The notes under the pieces are model-generated. The model saw only the letters and a program-made list of their open reading frames with translations. It was not told the DNA's origin and did not search any database. A stretch of DNA of 39,908 nt from Parcubacteria bacterium C7867-001 (lineage in GTDB: Bacteria; Patescibacteriota; Minisyncoccia; Phycocordibacterales; Phycocordibacteraceae). The stretch covers positions 213,251 through 253,158 of the forward strand of contig LFCK01000001.1 of NCBI GenBank assembly GCA_001189095.1, read 5' to 3'. Position numbers and translations under genes: made by a program. Below are positions 10,052-22,124 of the stretch, one piece after another. Numbering within the stretch: the stretch's first letter is position 1; the number at the start of each line of letters is the position of its first letter.

Positions 10052-10486
10052 TTAGAGCGGTTCGCTAGGCAGATGCCCATCGATCGCGGCGAGTGCTGGC
10101 GCCGCACCGACTCGTTTTTCGGAGTCTATGAGCGTACCGAGAATCTTGTCGAGCACTGGAAGAAAATCACTTGGGATTTCCTCGATGCGCTCAGCAAGGT
10201 ACCGGAACCAATCTAGTCCGCCGACGGAGGGTGAGAAGAACCCCACGCTGAACGGATGCGCAACGCGGTCGACGGCTACATCGAGCTTCCACGAAGCATC
10301 TGGATACTCCGTGAGGTACTCAATGAACTCGACGGCCTTTGGGCAGTTCTGTTCCCTCCAGCGTTCACTGGCTTCTTCGGGAGCGAGTTTTGGTTTGACT
10401 CCCGAGAGATGTCCATCGAGCACAATGTGCTTGATATGCATAAGATGCTCTTCGGTTACGCGCGGATCTTTCCCGTACGTTATCAT
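10052..10486 (-). CDS. Hypothetical protein
   Basis: ORF starting MITYGKDPRVTEEHL behind GAAAGGAGAATTGAA Shine-Dalgarno. Confidence 0.65.
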   Translation of the reverse strand: MITYGKDPRVTEEHLMHIKHIVLDGHLSGVKPKLAPEEASERWREQNCPKAVEFIEYLTEYPDASWKLDVAVDRVAHPFSVGFFSPSVGGLDWFRYLAERIEEIPSDFLPVLDKILGTLIDSEKRVGAAPALAAIDGHLPSEPL

Positions 10487-10524
10487 TTCAATTCTCCTTT
10501 CTGGATTCGTAATACAACGTAAAA

Positions 10525-10549
10525 TCGGCGAGCGCAAGGCGCTCGCCGA
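10525..10549. terminator. Intrinsic terminator hairpin
   Basis: TCGGCGAGCGC-AAG-GCGCTCGCCGA-like stem. Confidence 0.7.
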
Positions 10550-10553
10550 CGTC

Positions 10554-10775
10554 TCATTCTCGACAGTATTCCGGCCAGTAGTTTTCCGGAATGATGTCTT
10601 CAGGGCGGGGCTCGTATTCGAGCATCGCAAGCGCGACTTTCGAAACAAGCTCAATCTCGTGAGGGCTGGTGACGCTTCGGCCGATAAAATCAGAGCCGAG
10701 CACAAACCCTACTTCGAGATTTCTTGCAGCAAGCCGTTGCTCGAGTGCCTTAGTCGCTGGAAAGGCAGTATTCAT
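10554..10775 (-). CDS. Small hypothetical protein (73 aa)
   Basis: MNTAFPATKALEQRLAARNLEVGFVLGSDFIG... with AGAAAGGAAC SD upstream on the minus strand. Confidence 0.55.
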   Translation of the reverse strand: MNTAFPATKALEQRLAARNLEVGFVLGSDFIGRSVTSPHEIELVSKVALAMLEYEPRPEDIIPENYWPEYCRE

Positions 10776-10842
10776 GTGAGTTCCTTTCTTTTCGAATAGA
10801 ACCATACAAAGGAAGGACGAGCAATTATGCTATTCTCTCCCC

Positions 10843-12906
<2,064 letters not shown>

Positions 12907-12921
12907 TGCTACAATTTCCGC

Positions 12922-14016
12922 ATGAGTGTTCGTTCCATCCTCATGCTTCTGTTCGGCGGCGTGGTCGCGGCTGCGCTTGTCGTTATCATTGGTTCGCTTG
13001 CGTTCGTGAAGCAGCAAATAACGGTACTCTTTCCAGCGTCGGTTGCGCTCGCAAGCGATGACGCGCTCCGCATGCTGCTTATCGAGCAGGCTGTCGGTCT
13101 TGTCATTGCTTCGGTCGTCCTTTTGGGTGCGATGTTCTATGTCCTTGGTAAGACAGTGCTAACGCCGCTCAAGAAACTCACGACGGCGCTCGAGCAGTAC
13201 GAAACGACTGGTGAGCGCATACCGCCTGAAGAGTTCGAGGAATCACCAAAAGAATTCCAAGACCTCATCGCCTCATTCGATGAGTTCACCGAACGTATCG
13301 AAGCTGCCCACCGGAACGATCTTGAGACGTCACGCATTAAATCAGACTTCATCTCAACGGCAGCCCACCAACTGCGAACGCCGCTCACCGGCATTCGTTG
13401 GGCGCTCGAAGCGCTCCAGAAGGGCACGATGAACGATGATCAACGCGTGCTCGTGAACAGTGCGGTCGACAAGAGTCGCGATCTGGTCGCCATTGTTGGC
13501 ACGTTGCTCGACATCTCCGCTATCGAGTCGGGGAAGTATAAATACAATTTCCAAGCGACCGATATGCATGCGCTCCTCGTGGAGGTCGCGAACGATTTTT
13601 CGTATCTCGCATCGAACTCAAAAGTTTCGCTCTTCTACGCGCAGGAGGAAGCGCCGCTCCCGCGTGCCCGCGTCGACCGCGACCGCATTAAATGGGTGCT
13701 CAACAACCTCGTCGAAAACGCGATACGCTATACGCCGCCTGACGGTACCGTCCGTCTTTCTGCTGAAGCCGGTCGCGAGCGGGTGACCATCCGCGTTCGG
13801 GACACCGGCATCGGTATCCCTGATAAAGACCGAGCAAACATCTTTGAACGTTTCTATCGCGCTGAAAATGCGACGGCGATGCAAAACGCAGGGAACGGCC
13901 TCGGCCTCTACATCGCTCGAACCATCGCGAAGGATCATGGTGGGGACCTCAATTTCGCTCCGAATGAAGGCGGTCGCGGCACGACCTTTATCCTTTCTGT
14001 GCCGGTAGCGCGCTAA
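12922..14016 (+). CDS. Sensor histidine kinase (two TM, HisKA, HATPase_c)
   Basis: 'FISTAAHQLRTPLTGIRWALE' H-box; 'NNLVENAIRYTP', 'DTGIGIP', 'GNGLGLYIARTIAKDHGG'. Confidence 0.93.
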   Translation: MSVRSILMLLFGGVVAAALVVIIGSLAFVKQQITVLFPASVALASDDALRMLLIEQAVGLVIASVVLLGAMFYVLGKTVLTPLKKLTTALEQYETTGERIPPEEFEESPKEFQDLIASFDEFTERIEAAHRNDLETSRIKSDFISTAAHQLRTPLTGIRWALEALQKGTMNDDQRVLVNSAVDKSRDLVAIVGTLLDISAIESGKYKYNFQATDMHALLVEVANDFSYLASNSKVSLFYAQEEAPLPRARVDRDRIKWVLNNLVENAIRYTPPDGTVRLSAEAGRERVTIRVRDTGIGIPDKDRANIFERFYRAENATAMQNAGNGLGLYIARTIAKDHGGDLNFAPNEGGRGTTFILSVPVAR

Positions 14017-14041
14017 GGTAGCGGGAGTATAATCTTCATAC

Positions 14042-14434
14042 ATGACCGATACCCGATTCATCCTCGTTGCTGAAGACGATCCTGTGCTTAAAAACCTCCT
14101 CGGGCACACGTTCGCAGGGAAATATCAGACCCTCTACGCCTCAAATGGGCAGGAGGCACTCGACCTTTTCGAGGCAAACAAGCCAGCGGCAGTGCTCCTC
14201 GACCTCATGATGCCGGGTGTTGATGGCTTCGCCGTCATAGAAGGTATTCGGAAGCGAACGGATGAATATAAGGGCGTTCCCATCATCGTGGTCTCCAATC
14301 TTGGCCAACAGAAGGATATCGATCGCGCAAAAACGCTCGGCGCAAATGAATACTTGGTAAAGGCAGAAGTTTCCGTTGAAGAAATCGTCGCAAAGATAGA
14401 ATCCGTTCTTCAGGGAACTACTCCTGCTGTATAG
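14042..14434 (+). CDS. Response regulator, receiver domain only
   Basis: 'ILVAEDDPVLKNLL...VLLDLMMPGVDGFAVIEGIR...IVVSNLGQQKDIDRAKTLGANEYLVKAEV'; no output domain. Confidence 0.93.
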   Translation: MTDTRFILVAEDDPVLKNLLGHTFAGKYQTLYASNGQEALDLFEANKPAAVLLDLMMPGVDGFAVIEGIRKRTDEYKGVPIIVVSNLGQQKDIDRAKTLGANEYLVKAEVSVEEIVAKIESVLQGTTPAV

Positions 14435-14464
14435 GGCTGGATTTATTTTGTATTTCTACGGGGT

Positions 14465-14571
14465 CCCCATTCTGATGGGGAAACAATCGGCAGAAGACGA
14501 CAGCGAACGGCGATAGCCGGAGCGTTAGTCTTCTGGTAAGATTGTTGTGTACCTGTCCCGCCACGGACAGG
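14465..14571 (+). promoter_or_regulatory. Structured leader upstream of uvrA
   Basis: Consecutive hairpins: CCCCAT/ATGGGG (14465-14480), nested AACAATC/GATTGTT + AGAAGAC/GTCTTCT + CGGC-GATA-GCCG (14482-14546), CCTGTCC/GGACAGG (14552-14571). Confidence 0.55.
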
Positions 14572-14587
14572 ATATGCTCATATCTAC

Positions 14588-17233
14588 ATGTCTCCAAAGA
14601 AGAAAACAGAGCACACGCAAGCACAGGGAGCCGATTGGATATCGGTGAAGGGTGCTCGTACCCATAACCTAAAGAATATTAATGTAGATATTCCCCGCGG
14701 CACCATGACGGTACTCACCGGCCTTTCAGGTTCCGGTAAATCCTCTCTCGCGTTCGATACTATCTTCGCCGAAGGTCAGCGCCGTTACGTTGAATCGCTT
14801 TCCGCGTATGCGCGTCAGTTTCTCAATCAGATGCAGAAGCCGGATGTGGATGAGATAGCCGGTCTTTCTCCCGCTATTTCTATCGACCAGAAGAGCCGCT
14901 CGAACAATCCGCGCTCAACCGTCGCAACGGTAACGGAAATCTACGATTATCTCCGTGTTCTGTATGCACGCGCTGGTCAGCCGTACTGCGTAAATCACGA
15001 TGTACCCATCAGCAAGCTTTCGAAAGAGGAAATGATTCGTCTCGTTATGAATCGCATTTCCAAGCGCTCGAGCGGGAAGAGTGCTGAAGTTATGGGTGTC
15101 GCCGTCGACAAGACAGCGGTTACGATTTACGCGCCGGTCGTGGTCGGACGCAAAGGCGAGTACTACCAGCTTCTCTATGATCTTCTCGGCAAAGGCTTCG
15201 AGCGTGTGGTGGTCGACGGTAACCAGCAGTCTCTGCGCGAGAAGGTCGTCCTCGATCGAAACAAGCGCCACGATATCGACGCTATAGTCGACAGTATTTT
15301 TGTAACCGAATTCACGCGGTCACCAGACGCTGCGCGCGAGCGCCTTTCAGAAGCGCTCGAACTTGCACTCAAAGAAGCAGACGGACTGGTAAAGATAAAA
15401 CATGCCGACGGAACGCTTGAAACGCTTTCCGCGAAGTTCATTTGTCCTGACGACGGTATGTCGTTTCCAGAAGTGGAGCCGCGTCTCTTTTCATTCAATA
15501 GTCCGTATGGCGCGTGTTCAAACTGCAACGGCCTAGGCACCAAGTCGCTCTTTTCGGATGAGCCGTGTCCAGTTTGTGAAGGCAAGCGTCTTCGACCAGA
15601 AGCTCTTCGTGTCTATCTCAAAGATAAGAAGGATAAAACCCTCGGCAAGAATATCGTCGAGGTCGCAGGCCTTTCTATCAAGGAAGCGAAGGATTTCATG
15701 GACGGACTTGAGCTCTCGGAGATGCGTATGGAAATTGCCTCACCAATCATCCGCGAAATCACGAGCCGTCTCGACTTCATGCTCAACGTCGGTCTCGACT
15801 ACCTCACCCTCAACCGTTCAGCCGCTACGCTTTCAGGCGGCGAAGCGCAGCGTATTCGTCTTGCTTCCCAGCTCGGGACAGGGCTTGTGGGTGCGCTCTA
15901 TGTGCTCGACGAGCCAACCATCGGTCTCCATCAGCGCGACAACGATCGTCTTATCGAAACCTTGCTGGTGCTTAAAGATTTAGGAAACACTATTCTTGTG
16001 GTCGAACACGATGAAGACACTATTTATGCATCGGATTACATCGTCGACATAGGACCGGGTGCAGGTGTGCATGGTGGCAACGTTGTTGCGTCAGGCTGGC
16101 TCGATGATCTTCTTACGGCGCCAAAGAATCAAAGCGGTTCGGTAACGCTTTCCTATTTGCGTGGCGAGAAGGAGGTGGAAATTCCAGAAGAACGTCGCAC
16201 TGCTGAGCGCGGTGCGATAAAGGTGCGCGGCGCTACACTTCACAACCTCGTGAATCAGAATGTGGATATTCCGCTCAGTAAGCTCGTGTGCATCACGGGT
16301 GTATCAGGTTCCGGTAAATCAACTTTCCTCTACGATATTCTTCATAAAAATGTTGCGGCGCGTCTCTCAAAGCGAGAAGCGAAGCTCGAGCACTGTGCTT
16401 CGATTACGGGAACAGAATATATTGGGCGTACGGTTCTTATCGATCAGTCACCCATAGGTCGTACGCCACGAAGTAATCCCGCGACCTACTCGGGAGCCTT
16501 TACGCATATTCGCGATCTCTTTGCAGCAACGAATGAAGCGCGAGCGCGTGGCTGGAGGCCGGGTCGCTTCTCGTTCAATGTAGCGGGCGGTCGTTGCGAA
16601 ACCTGCCAAGGGAATGGTCTTATCGCCGTCGAAATGCACTTCTTGCCGACGGTCTACGTGACCTGCGACGTCTGCGAAGGAAAGCGATTCATGAAGGAGA
16701 CGCTCGAGGTTACCTTCCGTGGCAAAAGCATTTACGAAGTTCTGCAAATGACCATTGAGGAAGCAGAAAAGTTTTTCCATGACATCCCTGCGATTCAGGA
16801 GCGCCTTGAATCAATGATTTCAACCGGACTTGAATACCTCACGCTTGGCCAAAGCGCGACGACGCTTTCAGGGGGCGAAGCTCAGCGTGTGAAAATAGCA
16901 TCTGAATTGTATCGGCCATCGACCATGAAGACGCTCTATCTTCTCGATGAGCCGACGGTCGGCCTTCATTACGAAGATGTACGTAAACTTATTGAAATTC
17001 TCCAGCAGCTCGTGCAGCGCGGAAATACGGTGGTCGTCATCGAGCACAATCTCGATGTCATCAAATCCGCGGATTATCTCGTCGATTTCGGTCCTGAGGG
17101 CGGAACCGGCGGCGGTAAAGTTGTCGCAACCGGAACTCCTGAAGAAGTTGCTGATTCAGAAAAGTCGCATACGGCCACGTATCTCGCAAAAATGTTCAAG
17201 AAAGCGAAGTCAGGTTCGAAAAAGAAAAAATAA
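14588..17233 (+). CDS. uvrA: Excinuclease ABC subunit A
   Basis: '[59 protein letters not shown]'; two zinc-finger motifs; two ABC signatures 'TLSGGEAQR'. Confidence 0.98.
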   Translation: MSPKKKTEHTQAQGADWISVKGARTHNLKNINVDIPRGTMTVLTGLSGSGKSSLAFDTIFAEGQRRYVESLSAYARQFLNQMQKPDVDEIAGLSPAISIDQKSRSNNPRSTVATVTEIYDYLRVLYARAGQPYCVNHDVPISKLSKEEMIRLVMNRISKRSSGKSAEVMGVAVDKTAVTIYAPVVVGRKGEYYQLLYDLLGKGFERVVVDGNQQSLREKVVLDRNKRHDIDAIVDSIFVTEFTRSPDAARERLSEALELALKEADGLVKIKHADGTLETLSAKFICPDDGMSFPEVEPRLFSFNSPYGACSNCNGLGTKSLFSDEPCPVCEGKRLRPEALRVYLKDKKDKTLGKNIVEVAGLSIKEAKDFMDGLELSEMRMEIASPIIREITSRLDFMLNVGLDYLTLNRSAATLSGGEAQRIRLASQLGTGLVGALYVLDEPTIGLHQRDNDRLIETLLVLKDLGNTILVVEHDEDTIYASDYIVDIGPGAGVHGGNVVASGWLDDLLTAPKNQSGSVTLSYLRGEKEVEIPEERRTAERGAIKVRGATLHNLVNQNVDIPLSKLVCITGVSGSGKSTFLYDILHKNVAARLSKREAKLEHCASITGTEYIGRTVLIDQSPIGRTPRSNPATYSGAFTHIRDLFAATNEARARGWRPGRFSFNVAGGRCETCQGNGLIAVEMHFLPTVYVTCDVCEGKRFMKETLEVTFRGKSIYEVLQMTIEEAEKFFHDIPAIQERLESMISTGLEYLTLGQSATTLSGGEAQRVKIASELYRPSTMKTLYLLDEPTVGLHYEDVRKLIEILQQLVQRGNTVVVIEHNLDVIKSADYLVDFGPEGGTGGGKVVATGTPEEVADSEKSHTATYLAKMFKKAKSGSKKKK

Positions 17234-17235
17234 AA

Positions 17236-17260
17236 AACGGCCGCTCGAAGAGCGGCCGTT
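17236..17260. terminator. Bidirectional terminator
   Basis: AACGGCCGCTCGAAGAGCGGCCGTT flanked by A/T. Confidence 0.8.
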
Positions 17261-17264
17261 CGCG

Positions 17265-17510
17265 TTATGCGTGTCTCGTGCTTTTGTAAGCCCAGACCAC
17301 GACGCCAATGAACGATCCTGCGATGGCCATTGGCGCCATCATCGAGCCATCCTGACGAAGAAATGTCTCGACCACGAAGGATCCGATGAGCGAGCAGGGC
17401 AGCCACGCGAGGGAAGCCACGAGGTACCAAAGGTCATTCCGTTTGGCGCGCTTGCAGAGGTAGTAGACCAGAATGGCCATTGCGGTGAAGAGTGCACCAG
17501 TCAAAAACAT
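17265..17510 (-). CDS. Small membrane protein (81 aa)
   Basis: MFLTGALFTAMAILVYYLCKR...; SD GGAGAGC; minus-strand promoter TTGACA (17559-17564)/TATTCT (17536-17541) with 17-nt spacer. Confidence 0.7.
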   Translation of the reverse strand: MFLTGALFTAMAILVYYLCKRAKRNDLWYLVASLAWLPCSLIGSFVVETFLRQDGSMMAPMAIAGSFIGVVVWAYKSTRHA

Positions 17511-17622
17511 CGAGCTCTCCTTGTTACTAAAATGCAGAATACAATCTTTATAACATACTGTCAATTTTGTGTTCGAATGTAGTTTACGGTACGTTGAAAT
17601 GAGAAAGAAAGGAGAACCTTAC

Positions 17623-18489
17623 ATGAATAAAGGTGAGCTGCTATCCACGAGTTGTATGCCGATAACCCTGACGCTCGTCCGTCACGGAGAATCGGAAAGC
17701 AATCTCGCTCGAACAATGTTCGAGGCGGGTAAGAAGCATAAGAACGAAGCGGCGCTAATGGAGATCCACACCTGCGATCGTCGTCTCACGCCGAAAGGTG
17801 TTGAGCAGGCGAAGTTGGCGGGCAAATGGCTCGATGCCAACGTCTTTTCGCAGAACAATTACTCGCAGGTATCGGATTTTCGGCTCTACGTTTCGCCGTA
17901 CATCCGTGCGCGCGAGACGGCGGGCCACCTCAGTCTCCCCGGCGAATGGCGGCTTGAAAACCGCATCGTCGAACGAAACTGGGGCGATTTCGACCAGATG
18001 CCGTATGACAAACGCATGTCTATGTATGCCGATGAGATCAAATACCGGAAAGAATTCGCATTCTTCTGGTGTCCTCCCGGCGGCGAGCGCATGCAAGATG
18101 TCTTCAATCGTCTGCGCGATATGGCCAGCACGCTTCACCGCGAATGCTCGGACATGAGCGTGCTCATGGTCTCGCACGGCGAGACCATGTGGGCGTGGCG
18201 CACACTGCTTGAATACTGGACGCCGCAAGAACTTGCGGAAAACATGAAGCAGCGGGATTCGCACACGCGGATCACCAACTGCCGCATCATCCAGTACACG
18301 CGCAGGCTGCCTGACGGCTCGGTGTCAAAGCACTTCGAGCAGGTTCGGTTTGTTGATCCGACTCGTGACGGGTCGGAATTCGGCACGGACTGGATGCCAA
18401 TCGTCCGCAAGCGCTACAGCAGTGAAGAGCTGCTTGCGCAGGCTGACCAATACCCGCGGTTCTTCGACGAAGAATCAGACGCGGCATAA
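17623..18489 (+). CDS. Histidine phosphatase superfamily (phosphoglycerate mutase-like)
   Basis: 'LTLVRHGESESNLARTMFE...YVSPYIRARETAGHL...RNWGDFD...MVSHGETMWAWR'; start chosen at MNKGELL behind AAAGGAGAACC. Confidence 0.88.
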   Translation: MNKGELLSTSCMPITLTLVRHGESESNLARTMFEAGKKHKNEAALMEIHTCDRRLTPKGVEQAKLAGKWLDANVFSQNNYSQVSDFRLYVSPYIRARETAGHLSLPGEWRLENRIVERNWGDFDQMPYDKRMSMYADEIKYRKEFAFFWCPPGGERMQDVFNRLRDMASTLHRECSDMSVLMVSHGETMWAWRTLLEYWTPQELAENMKQRDSHTRITNCRIIQYTRRLPDGSVSKHFEQVRFVDPTRDGSEFGTDWMPIVRKRYSSEELLAQADQYPRFFDEESDAA

Positions 18490-18494
18490 ATTAC

Positions 18495-18523
18495 AACCGG
18501 AACGCTATGCGTTCCGGTTTTTT
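18495..18523 (+). terminator. Intrinsic terminator
   Basis: AACCGGAACGC-TAT-GCGTTCCGGTTTTTT. Confidence 0.8.
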
Positions 18524-18602
18524 CGTACCTGTGCATAAACCCTCTTGCGGGATTGCTATACTTAGTACTTTAGAGTGCGTCTAGTACCAAAAGGGGTCGC
18601 TA

Positions 18603-19127
18603 ATGTACGACTTTCTCAATAAAAAAGACGAAGAATTGGCGTCAGAGCAAATCTGTATGCGTCGATTCATTCACAGCCGCCCGAGCTGGGATCGCTTCGC
18701 GTTTGGCGTTTGGGACATCCCTGCGCTTGCGTACGATCCGAAGATTCTTAAGGAAACGGGTATTCATGTCCCTCTTCCGAAAGAGCAACAACCAAAACCG
18801 AAGCGATGGAAACCAAGTATCCACTTCGTCTGCGAGCGGTTGCTTGATCACAAGCTGCCGGTTACAACGGCGCTGAAGATCTATCAGGAAGCAATCGAAA
18901 TGTTGCTGGTCTACGATGTGAAGGAGGATTTCTTCTCGCTCGCGTCCTACCGACAGTATCTTCCGCTTGAGGACTTGAAACACGATAAACTCTTCTTCGC
19001 GTGCATGCGTGATCGGAAGAAGACGCTTACGGCGGTTGATTGGCAGGGAGTCGCTCGTCGCCTTCCTGCCGGTTCGCGGATTGCTCGCGACTGTCTATCG
19101 AAGACACGAACGGAACAAGATAAATAA
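18603..19127 (+). CDS. Hypothetical protein
   Basis: 174-aa ORF, host-like composition, terminator downstream. Confidence 0.6.
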   Translation: MYDFLNKKDEELASEQICMRRFIHSRPSWDRFAFGVWDIPALAYDPKILKETGIHVPLPKEQQPKPKRWKPSIHFVCERLLDHKLPVTTALKIYQEAIEMLLVYDVKEDFFSLASYRQYLPLEDLKHDKLFFACMRDRKKTLTAVDWQGVARRLPAGSRIARDCLSKTRTEQDK

Positions 19128-19129
19128 CA

Positions 19130-19157
19130 AAGCCGCCCGGTAATATCCGGGCGGCTT
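19130..19157. terminator. Bidirectional terminator
   Basis: AAGCCGCCCGG-TAATAT-CCGGGCGGCTT. Confidence 0.8.
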
Positions 19158-19182
19158 ATCATTTGGTGCCGTGTGTGCGCTG

Positions 19183-19434
19183 CTACAGCTTGCCGAAGTT
19201 CCTGAACTGTCCGAAGACGAACAGAATGATCGTGCCGGCGGCGGTCATGACCGCTGCTTGGAACGCGCTGATGAGCGCGAGTGCGATGATCATCTGCGTG
19301 TTCAGATGCGCCGGCAGGTGAATGCCGAACTGCAACGCGATTTGCGACCCGAGGTCGCCGAACGTCACCAGAATGAAGGTGATGGCGGCCGTGAGGACCA
19401 GCCACACCAGAACGTGTACCCAACCAAGTTTCAT
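19183..19434 (-). CDS. Small membrane protein
   Basis: MKLGWVHVLVWLVLTAAITFILVTFGDLGSQIALQ...; preceded on the minus strand by TTGACA (19503-19508) N17 TATACT (19480-19485). Confidence 0.7.
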   Translation of the reverse strand: MKLGWVHVLVWLVLTAAITFILVTFGDLGSQIALQFGIHLPAHLNTQMIIALALISAFQAAVMTAAGTIILFVFGQFRNFGKL

Positions 19435-19479
19435 TGGGGTTCTCCGTTGACCTGCTCCGAAAGGCGGCAGGCTGTACAC

Positions 19480-19508
19480 AGTATACTACTATTTATAATA
19501 ACTGTCAA
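19480..19508 (-). promoter_or_regulatory. Sigma70-like promoter
   Basis: Minus strand TTGACA-GTTATTATAAATAGTAG-TATACT, 17-nt spacer. Confidence 0.7.
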
Positions 19509-19527
19509 GAATGCTACGATATCGGAT

Positions 19528-20787
19528 ATGCAGCGGCCTGACCTAACGAAATACGAGCTTCCGGATTGTCCGGGGGTGTATCTCTTTACCCTTGGAAAGG
19601 GCCGATCAAAAAAGATTCTCTACATCGGCAAAGCCACGAGCCTGCGCGACCGCGTACGTTCCTACTTTGACGATGACCTCATAGCGACCCGTGGACCGCG
19701 CATCGTCGACATGGTTACCGAAGCGGATGGTCTTATGCACGAGACGACGCCGACGGTGCTTGAGGCGCTGGTGCGCGAAGCGGCGCTTATTCGTGAATAT
19801 CATCCGAAAGCAAACTCGATGGGCAAGGACGACAAATCCTTTCTTTACGCAGTCATCACGAAAGAACCGATTCCGCGCGTGCTCGCGATTCGCGGCACTG
19901 ATCTTGATTTTAAAAAGAAACGCATTGTGGTGGGCGACGTTCCGCTTTCCTCCATGCATGGACCGTTCCCGTCAGGGTACCAGCTGCGCGAAGCGCTTAA
20001 GCTCATTCGGAAAATCTTTCCGTTCTTCGATACACCGCGCCCAGTTGGTGAGGGAACTCGTTTTACCAAAGGGAAAGTCGAGTTCAATCAGCAGATTGGC
20101 CAGTATCCGCGCGATCTCGACAAAGCTGGCTATGCGCGCTCAATACGCAACGTCTCACTCTTTCTTTCGGGGCGCGTGAAGGCGCTGCGTGCGCAGCTCG
20201 AAAAGGATATGAAGACAGCAGCTAAAGACGAGCGGTTCGAAGACGCGGCGCTTGCGCGTAAGCAGCTCTTCTCACTTGATCACGTACAGGATGTCTCCCT
20301 CATTAAGGAAGATCGCGGCGCAGATGAATCAAGTCCGCGCATCGAGGCGTACGATACGGCGCATATTTCAGGAACGAATGCGATAGGTGTGATGACCGTT
20401 ATCGAGAATGGTCTTCCGCTCAAGAAGGAATATCGAACATTTCGTATTCGTGGAGTCGGCGGAAGGTCCTTAAACGATGATATCGCCTCTCTCAAAGAAA
20501 TCCTTTCTCGTCGGTTTAATCATCCTGAATGGTCGTATCCGAAAGCAATCGTGGTCGACGGCGGTAAAACGCATAAGAAAACAGCCGAGGCGCTGCTCGC
20601 TGAACTCGGTATCCAGATTCCGGTCGTTGCGGTGGTGAAGGATGAGAAGCATCGTCCGCGTGAAGTGCTTGGAAGCCTACGCGCTCATGTGCAGGATGCA
20701 GATGTCGTTTTGGCAAATAGCGAAGCGCATCGGTTCTCGATAACGCTTCATAGGAAAGCGAGATCACGCGCCTTGCGTACGTTATAA
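19528..20787 (+). CDS. uvrC: Short excinuclease ABC subunit C (GIY-YIG, UVR, UvrC RNase H-like domains; no HhH tail)
   Basis: 'LPDCPGVYLFTLGKGRSKKILYIGKATSLRDRVRSYF', 'FEDAALARKQLFSLDHV', 'EAYDTAHISGTNAIGVMTVIENG', 'AIVVDGGKTH', 'SEAHRFSITLHRKARSR'; 419 aa. Confidence 0.9.
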   Translation: MQRPDLTKYELPDCPGVYLFTLGKGRSKKILYIGKATSLRDRVRSYFDDDLIATRGPRIVDMVTEADGLMHETTPTVLEALVREAALIREYHPKANSMGKDDKSFLYAVITKEPIPRVLAIRGTDLDFKKKRIVVGDVPLSSMHGPFPSGYQLREALKLIRKIFPFFDTPRPVGEGTRFTKGKVEFNQQIGQYPRDLDKAGYARSIRNVSLFLSGRVKALRAQLEKDMKTAAKDERFEDAALARKQLFSLDHVQDVSLIKEDRGADESSPRIEAYDTAHISGTNAIGVMTVIENGLPLKKEYRTFRIRGVGGRSLNDDIASLKEILSRRFNHPEWSYPKAIVVDGGKTHKKTAEALLAELGIQIPVVAVVKDEKHRPREVLGSLRAHVQDADVVLANSEAHRFSITLHRKARSRALRTL

Positions 20788-20795
20788 TTTTTCAT

Positions 20796-21761
20796 ATGAG
20801 AGGCACTGTCGTCGGCGTACTCCGTGGAGGGCCATCAAGAGAGCATGAGGTCTCGCTAAAAACGGGTCATGCGATCCTTTCGAACCTCGATATGGATCGA
20901 TTTACGCCGCGCGATATCTATATCGACAAGGCGGGGCTTTGGCACGAACGCGGTGTGCCGACCACGCCTGATCGCGTTCTTCGAAATGTGGATGTGGTCG
21001 TACTCGGACTTCACGGGGAATACGGCGAAGACGGGGAAGTCCAGAAGCTGCTTGAGCGCTACGGAATTCCCTATACGGGCTCCGATTCATTTTCCTCCTA
21101 TCTTGCAATGCATAAATTCCTTGCGAAGGAGCGGGTGACTGAGCGGGGCATTTTGTCCGCTCGTTCGCAGCTTATCGAGCCAAGCGCGGATATTGCGGCT
21201 ATCGTCGCGGAGATAAATCGCACCTTTCCGCAGCCGGTCGTGGTAAAGCCGGTCAAGTGGGGCTCCTCGGTCGGCGTTTCGTTTACGCATGGATATCAAC
21301 CGCTTCTTGAAGCAGTACAGAAATTGCTCGATGAAGGAGCTGGTGGCGTGCTTGTCGAGGAGCGAATCAAAGGAACCGAGGCGACCGTCGGCGTCATTGA
21401 AAATTTCCGTGACGAAGTGCTCTATGCGCTTCCGCCAGTGGAGATCATCCCTCCCGATGCGGATTTCTTTTCGTACGACGCGAAATATTCAGGTGCGACA
21501 CGTGAGATTTGCCCTGCCCGCTTCCCAAAGAAGGTGACCGATGAGCTTATCCGACTCGCCCGTGAGGCACATGAGTCCCTCGGACTTCGCCACTATTCGC
21601 GCTCCGATTTCATCGTCTCTCCGCGCGGCATCTATTATCTTGAAACAAATACGCTTCCGGGGCTTACGACCGAATCCTTGATGCCGAAATCGCTCGCAGC
21701 GGTCGGTGTCTCCTATCCGGACTTTCTTTCGCACCTCGTCGATTTGGCGATGAAAAAATAG
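20796..21761 (+). CDS. ddl: D-alanine--D-alanine ligase
   Basis: 'VLRGGPSREHEVSLKTG', 'GLHGEYGEDGEVQKLLERYGIPYTGSD', 'VVKPVKWGSSVGVS', 'YLETNTLPGLTTESLMPKSL'. Confidence 0.95.
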   Translation: MRGTVVGVLRGGPSREHEVSLKTGHAILSNLDMDRFTPRDIYIDKAGLWHERGVPTTPDRVLRNVDVVVLGLHGEYGEDGEVQKLLERYGIPYTGSDSFSSYLAMHKFLAKERVTERGILSARSQLIEPSADIAAIVAEINRTFPQPVVVKPVKWGSSVGVSFTHGYQPLLEAVQKLLDEGAGGVLVEERIKGTEATVGVIENFRDEVLYALPPVEIIPPDADFFSYDAKYSGATREICPARFPKKVTDELIRLAREAHESLGLRHYSRSDFIVSPRGIYYLETNTLPGLTTESLMPKSLAAVGVSYPDFLSHLVDLAMKK

Positions 21762-21762
21762 C

Positions 21763-22095
21763 ATGGACGAGCTCGCGAAGAAGAAATGCATACCGTGCGA
21801 AGAAGGTGGAGGTCCACTCACGAAAGAACAAGCGAGGGATCTCATGGAGCATGTTCCCGAGTGGACGCTCATGGAGGATGCGCGAAAGCTCTGGCGACGT
21901 TTTCCGTTCAAGGACTTTGCTGCAGCGCTGGCGTTCACCAATGAAATAGGCGCTTTAGCGGAGGAAGAATGGCACCATCCAGATATAAAGGTCTCATGGG
22001 GTGCGGTCGAAGTGACGCTTTCCACCCACAGGGCACGAGGTCTCACCGAAAACGACTTTATCCTAGCTGCCAAAATAGACTTGCTGCAAAAATAA
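21763..22095 (+). CDS. 4a-hydroxytetrahydrobiopterin dehydratase (pterin-4a-carbinolamine dehydratase) family
   Basis: 'FKDFAAALAFTNEIGALAEEEWHHPDIKVSWGAVEVTLSTHRARGLTENDFILAAKID'. Confidence 0.92.
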   Translation: MDELAKKKCIPCEEGGGPLTKEQARDLMEHVPEWTLMEDARKLWRRFPFKDFAAALAFTNEIGALAEEEWHHPDIKVSWGAVEVTLSTHRARGLTENDFILAAKIDLLQK

Positions 22096-22124
22096 AAACC
22101 GACACTTGGTCGGTTTTTATTTTT
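22094..22124 (+). terminator. Intrinsic terminator
   Basis: AAAAACCGACACTTGGTCGGTTTTTATTTTT. Confidence 0.8.

Noticed and set aside
10256-10522. Plus-strand ORFs opposite the 10052-10486 hypothetical gene
   Set aside because: The minus-strand frame has a strong SD and paired terminators; the plus-strand ORFs lack them.
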